DNA from: Streptomyces avidinii
Lineage (GTDB): Bacteria > Actinomycetota > Actinomycetes > Streptomycetales > Streptomycetaceae
DNA: 64,000 bases
Assembly (NCBI RefSeq): GCF_014650695.1
Contig: NZ_BMVL01000003.1
Coordinates: 62,001 to 126,000, forward strand
Direction: 5' to 3'
Shown here: positions 52,026 to 60,961 of the stretch, piece after piece
Numbering within the stretch: position 1 is the first letter of the stretch
Layout of the letters: each line of letters opens with the position of its first letter
Notes under the pieces: generated by a model
The model's database searches: none
What the model saw: only the letters and a program-made list of their open reading frames with translations
Told to the model about the DNA's origin: nothing
Position numbers and translations under genes: made by a program

Positions 52026-53333
52026 CTAGGAGCGGGCAGGTTGCGGATACGTTGCACGCCGCCGACTGCGGGGCTCCGGACGCGCGCCGAGTTCACGGTC
52101 CAGAGCGCGTACGCGGGCCAGCGCGGCCGGCCTGCGCTCCGGCGGCAGCGCCGCCGCCAGCGCCCGCCACGCCTCCGGGTCGTCCGCGCCCCACGGGCTG
52201 CACACCCACTCGGTCAGCAGTCCGGCATCGGCCCGCGCGATCACGGCCGCCCGCGCCTGGTCCTCGATCCGGCGCCGCAACCGGACGATGCCGGGCGCGG
52301 TGGAGGCCGGCAGCAGCGGGCCGGGGTAGCGGCGGAGGGCGGCGGACACGGCCCCGGTGGCCAACTGCCGGGTCAGGGCCGTGAAATCGGCGTCCAGCGG
52401 AGCGGCCGTGCGGTACGGGCGGGAGAGCGGCGCCGACGGTCCCAGCAGGGTGCGCAGCCGCGAGATCTCGGCGCGCAGCGTCACCGGTGACACCGACTCG
52501 TCCTCGTACAGGGCGACCGCCAGCTCCTCGCCCGAGAGCCCCTCGGCGTGGTGCGCGAGCAGCGCCATGATCTCGCTGTGCCGACGCCCCAGCCGGACCG
52601 TACGACCGGTGGTGACCAGCAGTGCCTCGTCCCGGCCGAGCGCGGCCAGGGTGTCCCCGGCGGTCGGCGGCTCGGGTGCGAGGAGCGCCAACCGGTCCTC
52701 CGCCGCCCGCGCCACCGCCTGCACGAAGGCGAGGGATTGGGGGTGTGCGAGGCCGTCGCCGCCGGTGAGGTCCACCGCACCCAGTACCCTGCCGGTCCGC
52801 GGATCCCGCACGGGAGCCGCCGCGCAGGTCCACGGGTGAACCCGGCGGCTGAAGTGCTCGGCCCCGAACACCTGCACCGGTTCGCCCGTCGCGACCGCGG
52901 TGCCGGGGGCGTTGGTGCCCATCGCCGTCTCCGCCCAGCGCGCACCCGGGACGAAGCCGAGGCCCTCGGCCCGCCGTAGGGTGCCCGGTTCGCCCTCCAC
53001 CCACAGCAGGCTGCCCCGCGCGTCGCACACCGCCAGCAGGTGCGCCCCGTGCGCGGCGAACGCCCCGACCAGATCCCGGAACAGCGGCATCACCCGGGAC
53101 AGCGGATGCTCCTCGCGGTACGAGCGCAGCTCCGCCTCCGCAAGCTCCACCCGGGGCGCGCACTCCGGGCTCAGCCGGGCCCGCGCGCACCGGCGCCAGG
53201 ACCGCGCGATCACCGCCCGGACCGGGTCCTCGACCCGCCCGTCCCGGGTGAAAGCGGCATGGGCCCGCCGTAGTTCGCGCGTGCGCGCGGCCGGATCGGC
53301 CCCGCCCGGCAGCGCCACCGACGGATCGCCCAT
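52026..53333 (-). CDS. GAF-domain transcriptional regulator (AcoR-like without sigma-54 domain)
   Basis: 435 residues from an ATG preceded by GGGAGGGTG; an upstream start at 53387 is less likely. An N-terminal helical region (RDGRVEDPVRAVIARSWRR) leads to a GAF sensor domain (about 90-230, with ARWAETAMGTNAPGTAVATG and VRDPRTGRVLGAVDLTGG) and a C-terminal winged-helix-like part (RRHSEIMALLAHHAEGLSGE, LRAEISRLRTLLG). There is no AAA+ sigma-54 activator domain, as expected in Streptomyces. Likely controls the adjacent exaC; signal probably the aldehyde or alcohol. Confidence 0.82.
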   Translation of the reverse strand: MGDPSVALPGGADPAARTRELRRAHAAFTRDGRVEDPVRAVIARSWRRCARARLSPECAPRVELAEAELRSYREEHPLSRVMPLFRDLVGAFAAHGAHLLAVCDARGSLLWVEGEPGTLRRAEGLGFVPGARWAETAMGTNAPGTAVATGEPVQVFGAEHFSRRVHPWTCAAAPVRDPRTGRVLGAVDLTGGDGLAHPQSLAFVQAVARAAEDRLALLAPEPPTAGDTLAALGRDEALLVTTGRTVRLGRRHSEIMALLAHHAEGLSGEELAVALYEDESVSPVTLRAEISRLRTLLGPSAPLSRPYRTAAPLDADFTALTRQLATGAVSAALRRYPGPLLPASTAPGIVRLRRRIEDQARAAVIARADAGLLTEWVCSPWGADDPEAWRALAAALPPERRPAALARVRALDRELGARPEPRSRRRATYPQPARS

Positions 53334-53405
53334 GTCACCCTCCCGTGGTGCCGCGGTACCGGAGCGTCCCCATCGTCGTCCCGGCACCGGGTCCCGGCAA
53401 GCGGT

Positions 53406-53460
53406 ACGTCGGCCAGGACGCGGGCGCTACGTCGGCCAGGCCGCCGGCGGCATGTCGGCC
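53406..53460. repeat. Three direct repeats at 23-bp spacing upstream of the regulator
   Basis: ACGTCGGCCAGG occurs at 53406-53417 and 53429-53440 and a shorter ATGTCGGCC at 53452-53460, each 23 bases apart, i.e. on roughly the same helix face after two turns. They lie 73-127 bases before the regulator start on the minus strand, between it and the SWIM gene. Candidate binding sites for autoregulation. Confidence 0.45.
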
Positions 53461-53488
53461 CGCGCGGGCCGAAACCGCACAGGTCGCC

Positions 53489-54757
53489 TCACCGGGCGGG
53501 ATCGGCCTCCAGAGCCGATCCCGGGTCCGGGGCGGAGGGGCCCGACGGGATCCACCGCCCGGCTTCGCGGTGGTACGGCCACCAGCGTCCCTCCCGGCCC
53601 AGCCGGAGCTGGCGGTCGGTGCCCGCCTCCGTCCAGCGGGCGCGGACCCGGCGGAGCACCGGCGCCTCCCCGTCCGCCCACGCCTCGACCAGGGCCGCAC
53701 GGGCGCGGGCCAGTGTGCTCCGGTCCGGCGTCCAGTCGTCCTCCAGCGCCGCGAGGCCCGGGCCCGCGCCGAAGCCCCAGGCGCGTACGGCCAGTTCCAT
53801 ATCAGCCCGGCTGCGCCCGGTAGCCGCCGCCAGGCGGGACCTGACCCGGAAGCCACCGGCCTCGGCTGTGAGTCGTACGGCGTCTTCAAAGAGCGTGAGC
53901 GGGGCCGCCGGGGCACGATCGGCGTGGCCCGGAGCCAGTGCCTCCGCGAGCCGCCGATGGGCTTCGGTCGCGGCCGCCTGCGCCAGGAACTCCACCGCGT
54001 CCACGTCGAGGTCCGGTTCCGGTTCGCCCTCGGTGTCCAGCGTCGGCGGCTGGCCCGGCACCGCCGGCAGCCCCGGGAGCGGCGGCAGCGCGGGCCGGAC
54101 ACCCCCCGCCGCGAAGGCCTCCGCCGCCGGGATCCCTTCGTCGGCGGGTGACTGCGGGGCCTGCGCTTCAGCCGTGCTCCGCTCCTCCAGCTCGTCCACC
54201 AGCTCCCGCTCGCCGCGGCCCCGCAGCAGGAGCAGCACGAAGGGGTCCTGGTCCAGCAGGCGGGCCACCTGGTAGCAGAGCGCGGCCGTGTGCGGGCAGT
54301 GGTCCCACTCGCCGCAGTCGCAGCGCGGATCGAGGTCCCCGATGCCCGGCAGCAGCTCCACCCCGGCGGCCGCCGCGTCCTCGGCCAGCTCCGGCGGCAC
54401 CTCCCGGTCCAGGAGCGCCGCGATGTACCCCGCCTCGGCGGCCGCCAGGCCCAGCAGCCGGTCCCACTGCGCCTCCGTGAACTCCTGCACCAGCACGTCC
54501 GTCCGGTGCGCCGTCCCGTCCGGGTCGCGCACCACCGCGGTGAGCCCGCCGGGGCGTACCGAGACCGCGCCGACCGCGCCGGAGCGCGCGTACCGGCGAC
54601 CCTGCTTGACCTGCGTCCCGTCGAGCGCGCTGTCCTCCAGGGCGCGCAGCCAGGCATGGCCCCACCAGGTGCGGGCGAAGCCGCGGCCGCCGGGGGCCGG
54701 CGGCAGGGCGGGGAAGGTCTTCTCGTACGGGTCTCGGTCCCGGTCCCGGGTGTTCAT
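53489..54757 (-). CDS. SWIM zinc-finger protein, partner of SNF2 helicase
   Basis: 422 residues. The ATG overlaps the stop of the helicase gene (ATGA). N-terminal domain with FARTWWGHAWLRALED and RYARSGAVGAVSVRPGGL, then the SWIM zinc motif CxCx(n)CxH in CDCGEWDHCPHTAALC (about residues 143-158), followed by a variable region. SWIM proteins of this type travel with bacterial SNF2 ATPases and are thought to mediate DNA or protein binding; the biological role is not established. Confidence 0.85.
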   Translation of the reverse strand: MNTRDRDRDPYEKTFPALPPAPGGRGFARTWWGHAWLRALEDSALDGTQVKQGRRYARSGAVGAVSVRPGGLTAVVRDPDGTAHRTDVLVQEFTEAQWDRLLGLAAAEAGYIAALLDREVPPELAEDAAAAGVELLPGIGDLDPRCDCGEWDHCPHTAALCYQVARLLDQDPFVLLLLRGRGERELVDELEERSTAEAQAPQSPADEGIPAAEAFAAGGVRPALPPLPGLPAVPGQPPTLDTEGEPEPDLDVDAVEFLAQAAATEAHRRLAEALAPGHADRAPAAPLTLFEDAVRLTAEAGGFRVRSRLAAATGRSRADMELAVRAWGFGAGPGLAALEDDWTPDRSTLARARAALVEAWADGEAPVLRRVRARWTEAGTDRQLRLGREGRWWPYHREAGRWIPSGPSAPDPGSALEADPAR

Positions 54758-57700
54758 CGCTGACTCCCCGCGCGCGTCGGGCGCAATGCCACGAGCTCGG
54801 CCAGTTCGGCATCGGTCAGTTCGGTCAATGCGCTCTCGCCGCCTGCGAGGACGGCGTCGGCGAGGGCGCGCTTGCGCTCCAGCATCTGGGCGATGCGGTC
54901 CTCGACGGTGCCCTCGGCGATGATCCGGTGGACCTGAACGGGCTGGGTCTGGCCGATGCGGTAGGCGCGGTCGGTGGCCTGTTCCTCGACGGCCGGGTTC
55001 CACCAGCGGTCGAAGTGGATGACGTGTCCGGCCCGGGTGAGGTTCAGCCCGGTGCCCGCCGCCTTCAGGGACAGCAGGAACACGGGGACCTCGCCCGCCT
55101 GGAAGCGGTCGACCAGCTCCTCCCGGCGCGGCACCGGCGTCCCGCCGTGCAGCAGCTGCGAAGCGATCCCGCGCCCGGCGAGGTGCTTCTCCAGGATCCT
55201 GGCCATCGCCACGTACTGGGTGAACACGAGGGCGGAGCCGCCTTCCGCCAGGATCGTGTCCAGGAGTTCGTCGAGAAGCTCCAGCTTTCCGGAGCGGGCG
55301 GCGCCGCCGCCACTGCTTCCGGCGTCCTTGGCGCCGCGTTCCGACGGGCCGTGTTCCCGCAGGTAGTGGGCCGGGTGGTTGCAGATCTGTTTGAGGGAGG
55401 TCAGCAGCTTGACCACCAGACCGCGCCGCTCCATCCCGTCCGCCTCCGAGATCTCGGCGAGGGTCTCGCGTACGACGGCCTCGTAGAGGGAGGTCTGTTC
55501 GGGGCTGAGGGCGACCGCGTGGTCGGTCTCGGTCTTGGGTGGCAGCTCGGGCGCGATCCCCGGGTCGGACTTCTTGCGCCGCAGCAGGAACGGCCGTACG
55601 AGTGCGGACAGTCGGGCGGCGGCCTGCGGGTCGCGGCCGCTCTCGACCGGGTCGGCGAAGCGGGAGCGGAAGGTGCCGAGGCGGCCCAGGATCCCGGGTG
55701 TGGTCCAGTCGAGAACGGCCCACAGTTCGGAGAGGTCGTTCTCGACGGGTGTGCCGGTCAGGGCCACGCGGGCCGGGGCCGGGATGGTGCGCAGGGCCTT
55801 GGCGGTGGAGGAACGCGGGTTCTTGACGTGCTGGGCCTCGTCGGCCACGACCATGCCCCAGCGGACGGCGGCGAGTTCGGGCGCGTCCAGGCGCATGGTG
55901 CCGTAGGTGGTGAGGACGAACCCTCCGGTGAGGCCGGCGAGGCTGCGGCCCGGACCGTGGAAGCGGCGTACGGGCGTGCCCGGCGCGAACCTCTCGATCT
56001 CCCGCTGCCAGTTGCCCAGCAGCGAGGCCGGGCACACCACCAGGGTGGGCCCGGCGGTGTCGGGATCGGTGCTGGTGTCAGCTTCGGCTTCGGCTTCGGC
56101 TTCGGCTTCGGCTTCGGGATCGGTGCCTGTGCCTGTGCCTGTGCCTTCCGGTCGGTTGCGGTGCAGGTGGAGTGCGATGAGGGTGACGGTCTTGCCGAGT
56201 CCCATGTCGTCGGCGAGGCAGGCGCCGAGGCCGAGCGAGGTCATCCGGGCCAGCCAGCGCAGGCCGCGCAGCTGGTAGTCGCGCAGGGTGGCGTGCAGTT
56301 CCGGCGGCGCGCCGAGGGCGTCGGCCTCGTCCTGCGGGTCGGCGGCCAGGCGGGCACGCAGTCCTTCCAGCGGACCGGTGGCCTCCACGTCGACCCGCTT
56401 GCCGTCGATCTCCGCCGACCCGGTGAGTACGGCGGCCAGCGCGTCCGCGGCCGCGATCCTACGGTCCTGGCGGGCCCGGGCCCGGCGGGCCTCGGCCGGA
56501 TCGACCAGGACCCACCGGTCTCGCAACCGGACCAGGGGGCGCTTGGCCTCGGCGAGGCGGTCGAGCTCGGCGCGGGTCAGATCGCCCTGGTCGCCGAGGG
56601 CGTGGCGCCAGCTGAAGGAGAGCAGGGCGCCGGGGGACAGCAGGCCGGAGGGCCGGGCGCTCGCGGCGGTGACGTCGGGGGAGCCGAGGACGGCGCGGGC
56701 GCTCAGGTCGCGCAGGAGGCCGCGCGGCCAATGCACCTGGACGCCGTCGGCGGCCAGGGCGGCGGCGGCTTCATCGAGCAGCTCCGTGACCTCCTCGTCG
56801 GCGAGCTCGACGGAGTCCGGGACGGCCGCGCCCAGCAGCGGGGCGAGCGGGGACCACAGCCGGGCGGCACGGCGCAGTGCGCGGAGGGCGTCCATCCGGG
56901 CGCCGGGCGGGAAAGCGGCCGCGGCGGCTCCGGATCCGGCCCACACATCGGCGGCGTCGGCGACGAGGGCGGCGTCGGCCGGGCTGTGCATCTGGAGGAC
57001 GGCCCGGAAGGCGGGAGCGGGCTCGGGGTCGGCCCCGGCCCCGCGGTCGCAGTCGGCTCCGGGCTCGTTATCGGGGTCCCGGTCGAGCTCGATCCGCACG
57101 GAGATCCGTACGCCGGCGTCATGGCCGGCGGCCACCTCCGCGGCCCATCCGCGCAGCTCGGGGTGGAGGCGCGGGGGGCGGGCGGCGTAGGCCGGCCCGC
57201 CGGCGGCCGCGGGAGCGGCGGGGGAGCGCGGGAGGGTGTCGGCGACGGCGTCGAGGAAGGCCCGCAGCAGCGGCTCCGGTGCGGGCAGCCGGGCCGGCCC
57301 GTCGGGGGCCAGCGGTACGCAGTGCGCGGCGGGCGGCATCGCGGCGGCCAGTTCCCGGACCTCGGCGAGGTCGGAGCCCTCCAGCGGGCCGATCCGCCAG
57401 GCGTCGTGCCCGGCGGGGCTCAGCCCGGGCAGGAGCTGCCCGCGGGCGGCGAAGCGCAGGGCGAGCAGTGCGGCGGCGCCCCAGAACGCCGTGCCGCTGC
57501 CACCGCTGGCCTCGTTTCCGGCGCCGGATCCGGCCGCGGCCTCGGCGTCCGCCTCGGCGGAGCGGGCGCGGGTGAGCAGGGGCAGGGCCTCGTCCACGGA
57601 GAGCACGAGCGCGACCACGGTGGCCCGGCGCAGGTCGGGGGTGATGATCGTGAGCTCTTCGTAACGGCCTTTTCCGACAGGCGATTTGGGGTCCACGGCG

Positions 57701-57858
57701 TCGGTGCCGGTACCGGTACCGGCACCGACGCCGGTACCGGTGTCGGTGCGGGCTGCCTTGCCGTCTGACTGCCACAGGGCGATCCGGCCGCTGCGGGCCG
57801 GGTCGGCGGGAAGAAAGACGGCGCCGTGGTGGATGAGGCCGGAGATCTCGGAGAGCAC
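54754..57858 (-). CDS. SNF2-family DEAD/DEAH helicase-like ATPase
   Basis: 1034 residues from a GTG preceded by GAGGA (start chosen because it opens with LSEISGLIHHGAVFLPAD, like relatives). N-terminal SNF2-associated region (1-480), then RecA1 with LADDMGLGKTVTLIALHLH (motif I), VVADEAQHVKNP (motif II, DEAQ) and ALTGTPVENDLSELWA (III), and RecA2 with LVFTQYVAMARIL, TGLNLTRAGHVIHFDRWWNP and ATDRAYRIGQTQ (VI). A low-complexity linker of Glu-Ala repeats, from six GCTTCG hexamers at 56081-56116, lies in RecA1. Coupled to the SWIM gene. Role in DNA repair, chromatin or defence is not known. Confidence 0.9.
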   Translation of the reverse strand: MLSEISGLIHHGAVFLPADPARSGRIALWQSDGKAARTDTGTGVGAGTGTGTDAVDPKSPVGKGRYEELTIITPDLRRATVVALVLSVDEALPLLTRARSAEADAEAAAGSGAGNEASGGSGTAFWGAAALLALRFAARGQLLPGLSPAGHDAWRIGPLEGSDLAEVRELAAAMPPAAHCVPLAPDGPARLPAPEPLLRAFLDAVADTLPRSPAAPAAAGGPAYAARPPRLHPELRGWAAEVAAGHDAGVRISVRIELDRDPDNEPGADCDRGAGADPEPAPAFRAVLQMHSPADAALVADAADVWAGSGAAAAAFPPGARMDALRALRRAARLWSPLAPLLGAAVPDSVELADEEVTELLDEAAAALAADGVQVHWPRGLLRDLSARAVLGSPDVTAASARPSGLLSPGALLSFSWRHALGDQGDLTRAELDRLAEAKRPLVRLRDRWVLVDPAEARRARARQDRRIAAADALAAVLTGSAEIDGKRVDVEATGPLEGLRARLAADPQDEADALGAPPELHATLRDYQLRGLRWLARMTSLGLGACLADDMGLGKTVTLIALHLHRNRPEGTGTGTGTDPEAEAEAEAEAEADTSTDPDTAGPTLVVCPASLLGNWQREIERFAPGTPVRRFHGPGRSLAGLTGGFVLTTYGTMRLDAPELAAVRWGMVVADEAQHVKNPRSSTAKALRTIPAPARVALTGTPVENDLSELWAVLDWTTPGILGRLGTFRSRFADPVESGRDPQAAARLSALVRPFLLRRKKSDPGIAPELPPKTETDHAVALSPEQTSLYEAVVRETLAEISEADGMERRGLVVKLLTSLKQICNHPAHYLREHGPSERGAKDAGSSGGGAARSGKLELLDELLDTILAEGGSALVFTQYVAMARILEKHLAGRGIASQLLHGGTPVPRREELVDRFQAGEVPVFLLSLKAAGTGLNLTRAGHVIHFDRWWNPAVEEQATDRAYRIGQTQPVQVHRIIAEGTVEDRIAQMLERKRALADAVLAGGESALTELTDAELAELVALRPTRAGSQR

Positions 57859-58038
57859 GCATTCCTCAAACTTGACTACCGGGTACGGGCGGCCGAGAGT
57901 ACCCCACCGAGGGCGCCCGACGGCGAGGGCGCGGCCGTGACCCGGGTCACTTTCAAGACCGTTCGGGCGCCGGGGAACGCGCGGTCTCGGCGGCGCGTTG
58001 AGGGGATAGTGGTCGACGGCAGGAGGAGGTGTCCGCAG

Positions 58039-58221
58039 ATGTCCACGAGCGGAAAAGTCGCGGTTGCCGGAGTCGTGGCAGCCATCGTGTTGTTCTGGGC
58101 GGTGGGGTTCTGGGCGGGGCTGCTGGTCCTGATCGGCGTGCCGGCCGCTGCCTACCTCCTGCTGGACTCCTCCCAGCGGCGTCGCCTGCGGGGTATGTCC
58201 AGGAAGCAGATCGGCCGCTGA
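58039..58221 (+). CDS. Small membrane protein
   Basis: 60 residues from an ATG with AGGAGGAGG upstream. Two close hydrophobic segments (KVAVAGVVAAIVLFWAVG and FWAGLLVLIGVPAAAYLLL) and a basic tail QRRRLRGMSRKQIGR. Divergent from the SNF2 gene. Typical of short actinobacterial membrane proteins without known function. Confidence 0.75.
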   Translation: MSTSGKVAVAGVVAAIVLFWAVGFWAGLLVLIGVPAAAYLLLDSSQRRRLRGMSRKQIGR

Positions 58222-58240
58222 CCGCGGCCCGGGCGTAGAT

Positions 58241-58278
58241 CCTGTCCGGGCTCCGGCTTCGATGCGGAGCCCGGCAGG
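58241..58278. terminator. Bidirectional terminator hairpin
   Basis: CCTGTCCGGGCTCCG / CGGAGCCCGGCAGG, fourteen pairs with one bulged T and a nine-base loop, 19 bases after the small membrane protein gene and 79 bases after the convergent isoprenyl synthase gene. Confidence 0.75.
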
Positions 58279-58357
58279 CATGGCCGCGAGGCAGGTCGGG
58301 CGCGGCCGCCGGCTGGCGGTGGCACCGCGGGAGTGCGGGCCCGCCCGGGCGGCCGGG

Positions 58358-59368
58358 TCAGGCGGCGCCGCTCACGACGGCCGGGGACAGGTCGGGGGCG
58401 AGGTCCGGTTCCAGCAGCATCTGGGACGCGTGCTCCACGAGGTGCCGGAGCACCGGCAAGTAGGTCTCGTCGCCCCCCAGTTCGTCCAGGATGCGGTACC
58501 CCTCGGCACGGAACGCGTCGATCTCCGCCCGGTACCGGTCGAGGGCGGTGGGCGTCCGCAGCAGGCCCGCGAGTTCCGATCTGGCGTGATGTGATCGCCC
58601 TGCGGCGGTGCACAGACTCAGGATGTGCTCCCTGGAAGCGGGCGATGCGTCCTCGATCACCGAGGCCAGAAGGTACGTGACAGTGCCGTTGAGCAGGTCC
58701 TCGTCGCGGCCGGACAGAATGTCTTCCTGGTCGTTGAAGATCTGCCACAGGATGCCGAAGACGAAGCCGAATTCACGCCACAGCTCCACCTTCTCGGCCG
58801 TCGTGCCCGAGAATATCGCGGCCATTGCGGTGATCATTCCGAAGGGCGCGCCGGATTTGCCGCGATAGGTCTCGATCACCGATTTCCGCGAAGCGCTGCG
58901 GACGTCTCCGCGCATGTCGTCGATCTGGCCGTCGACGCCGATGATCCAGCCGTTCAGGATCTCGGTAATGAGCGCGCTGCGTGCCTGCGACGGGAGATCC
59001 TGCTCCAGGAGGATCTGAATGGGGAGTGCGTTTCCCGTGATGACGGATGCGAGCAGTGCTTCGTTCTCGGTGAGCTCACCGGAGATGGAGGCGCCGTTGG
59101 CGTCCGCCAGGTCGTCGAGGTAGCAGGCCGAGGTCCACCACAGCAGGTGGACGGCGGAAAGCGGAATGGCCGGCCTTGGGTTTCCGGTCTCTATGGCGTG
59201 GGCGAGCAGCGGCAGTACTGAGAGGGGATGTCTCAGTTTGCGGTGGTCCAAAAGTTTGGCCACCGAGCTCCGGGTCGTACGCGCCAGGGGGCCGAGCCGC
59301 TCCAGCGCGGTTTCGATCTCCGCGTCGATGTCCTGCGCAACTTCCCGGTGCAGGTCCAGGTAGGACAT
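58358..59368 (-). CDS. Isoprenyl diphosphate synthase (polyprenyl synthetase family)
   Basis: 336 residues from ATG 59368; a TTG nine bases upstream lies better behind GGAGG and may be the real start. All-alpha prenyl synthase: first aspartate-rich motif intact in CYLDDLADANG (DDxxD), while the second reads FNDQEDILSG, i.e. N-D-Q-E-D instead of DDxxD. Family members condense isopentenyl diphosphate with allylic diphosphates. The altered second motif, which binds IPP through magnesium, could mean a different reaction, as in ComQ-like prenyltransferases or terpene cyclases. No other isoprenoid gene is adjacent. Confidence 0.8.
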   Translation of the reverse strand: MSYLDLHREVAQDIDAEIETALERLGPLARTTRSSVAKLLDHRKLRHPLSVLPLLAHAIETGNPRPAIPLSAVHLLWWTSACYLDDLADANGASISGELTENEALLASVITGNALPIQILLEQDLPSQARSALITEILNGWIIGVDGQIDDMRGDVRSASRKSVIETYRGKSGAPFGMITAMAAIFSGTTAEKVELWREFGFVFGILWQIFNDQEDILSGRDEDLLNGTVTYLLASVIEDASPASREHILSLCTAAGRSHHARSELAGLLRTPTALDRYRAEIDAFRAEGYRILDELGGDETYLPVLRHLVEHASQMLLEPDLAPDLSPAVVSGAA

Positions 59369-59561
59369 GGAATTCAAGAATGGCCTCCGTCGTGGAATGG
59401 GCCGCCGGGGCGAGGTGCGCACCTTTGAGCCGCGTGACTGGCCGATTCGATCATTCCGGAGGAAGGGGATCCAGAGCGATTTCCAGCCTGATGGGCCGGT
59501 TCTTTTCGTTCATGAGGGTCGGCACCGCACGGCGCCCGGAGACCGGGCGCCGTCGGACCGA

Positions 59562-60050
59562 TCAGTAGTAGTCGCGCATCAGGGCCGTCGCCCACTCCGG
59601 CTGCCGCCGTTCGCCCCGAGGTCCGAACTCGTCCATGTACGGCTTCAGATCGAGCACCGGCGTGCCGTCGACGGCGTCGAGGCCCTCCACGTGCACGTCC
59701 AGGCCGTCCACCTTGACCACCCGGCAGCGGGAGACGCCCAGCCGGTTGGGCCGGTTCTTGCCGCGCTGGGCGAAGATGCCGACCAGCGGCCAGTCCGGGT
59801 TGCCGCGGGGCCGCCGCGCGCCCGTCTCGACCTTCTCCACCGGCACCCGGTCGAAGTGGTAGACGACCTCGACGTGCGAGAAGTCCTCCAGCCCGAACAG
59901 CGCCTCCGGGCCGAACAGGCGGTCGTCGAGCCGGATCACCGCCGTCTCCCGCCCCCAGTCGTCATCGGCCACTTCGGTGCGGCCTCCCACGACCACGCCC
60001 ACCGGCTCGCACTCCACCACTGCATCCCCCTTCGTCGCGACCGCACTCAC
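59562..60050 (-). CDS. TrmO/TsaA-like SAM-dependent tRNA methyltransferase
   Basis: 162 residues from a GTG that overlaps the stop of the upstream gene (GTGA). Beta-barrel of the VirR/TsaA (YaeB) family: WGRETAVIRLDDRLFGPEAL, DFSHVEVVYHFDRV, then the diagnostic GIFAQRGKNRPNRLGVSRC and DGLDVHVEGLDAVDGTPVLD. In E. coli TrmO methylates N6-threonylcarbamoyladenosine at tRNA position 37; this is a shorter actinobacterial version, so substrate is uncertain. Confidence 0.85.
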   Translation of the reverse strand: MSAVATKGDAVVECEPVGVVVGGRTEVADDDWGRETAVIRLDDRLFGPEALFGLEDFSHVEVVYHFDRVPVEKVETGARRPRGNPDWPLVGIFAQRGKNRPNRLGVSRCRVVKVDGLDVHVEGLDAVDGTPVLDLKPYMDEFGPRGERRQPEWATALMRDYY

Positions 60051-60826
60051 GACGGACGGACCGCGATGCGGTCCAGTTCCGCCAGCAGGTGCGGCAGGTC
60101 CGGATCCCCCTCATGGGGGACCGTGAGCACCTCGCCCGGTTCCTCGTCCAGCAGTACGAAGGCGGCCTCGCCGGTCCGGGCCACCAGCGACCAGCCTGGA
60201 CCGTCCACCCGAAGCGTCCGGGCCCCCTCGCCGGCGAACGAGGACCGTACCCGGCCCGGCGGCGGCGGGGTCTTCGTGTACCCCACGGCCTCCTCCAGTG
60301 CCCGCGCGAGCCCGGGGTGCGCGGCGGCCGCCGCTCCACCGTCCGTGGCCTCGCGCTCGCGCCAGTCGGCCCACTCCCGTGCGATCTGGTCCGCACCCAT
60401 CCGCCGCTGCACCGGGCCCCACGCCTCCGCCGAGGGCGGGGCGAGCGGGACGCGCCCCGTCCCGTCGGCGCCCTGCTCGGGATCGTGCGGCTCGGGGATC
60501 CCGGACGCGGCGACGGACAGCTCCAGCGGCCAGCCCGCCAGCGAGACCACGATGGTCCGCTCGTCGGGGGACAGGTCGTACTCCATCCCGCAGTCCCAGG
60601 AGGCGATGGCAGCGGCGACGAGCGAGACGTCGTCCACGACGACCGTCCAGCGCGCGCCCTCCTCGTCCTGGCCGAGCACCAGCCCGTAGCCCTCCCCGCC
60701 CGGAGCCACTCCCAGCAGGGAGCAGGCCTCGGGGAAGTCGTCACCCAGGATGCTGGGGAACTGTGCCGGGGTCAGCAGCACAGCGGTCAGCACATACAGC
60801 GAGCCGCCACCCTCGTCGTCGGACAC
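60047..60826 (-). CDS. Hypothetical protein coupled to the TrmO-like gene
   Basis: 259 residues. Acidic, soluble, tryptophan-rich; begins MSDDEGGGSLYVLTAVLLTP. Contains PFPEAC-like and GGEGYGLVLGQDEEGARWTV strands and a helical middle (AWGPVQRRMGADQIAREW). Not recognised; resembles streptomycete hypotheticals only in composition. Overlaps the methyltransferase start by four bases, so they are co-translated. Confidence 0.7.
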   Translation of the reverse strand: MSDDEGGGSLYVLTAVLLTPAQFPSILGDDFPEACSLLGVAPGGEGYGLVLGQDEEGARWTVVVDDVSLVAAAIASWDCGMEYDLSPDERTIVVSLAGWPLELSVAASGIPEPHDPEQGADGTGRVPLAPPSAEAWGPVQRRMGADQIAREWADWREREATDGGAAAAAHPGLARALEEAVGYTKTPPPPGRVRSSFAGEGARTLRVDGPGWSLVARTGEAAFVLLDEEPGEVLTVPHEGDPDLPHLLAELDRIAVRPS

Positions 60827-60961
60827 CTGGCCTCCTGGTAGCTCTCTCGTCGGCGCACCTTAACCAGCGGGTAACCCGCACGTCGAGAGCTGGCGGGGGA
60901 CGATTTCCAAGGCTGCTACCTGCACGTAGAGTTGGGAACCCGCCACAGAAAGGGACACCCG

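Noticed and set aside
56081..57730. Short tandem repeats as a CRISPR array
   Set aside because: Repeats are hexamers or dipeptide-coding units inside a real helicase gene, without spacers.
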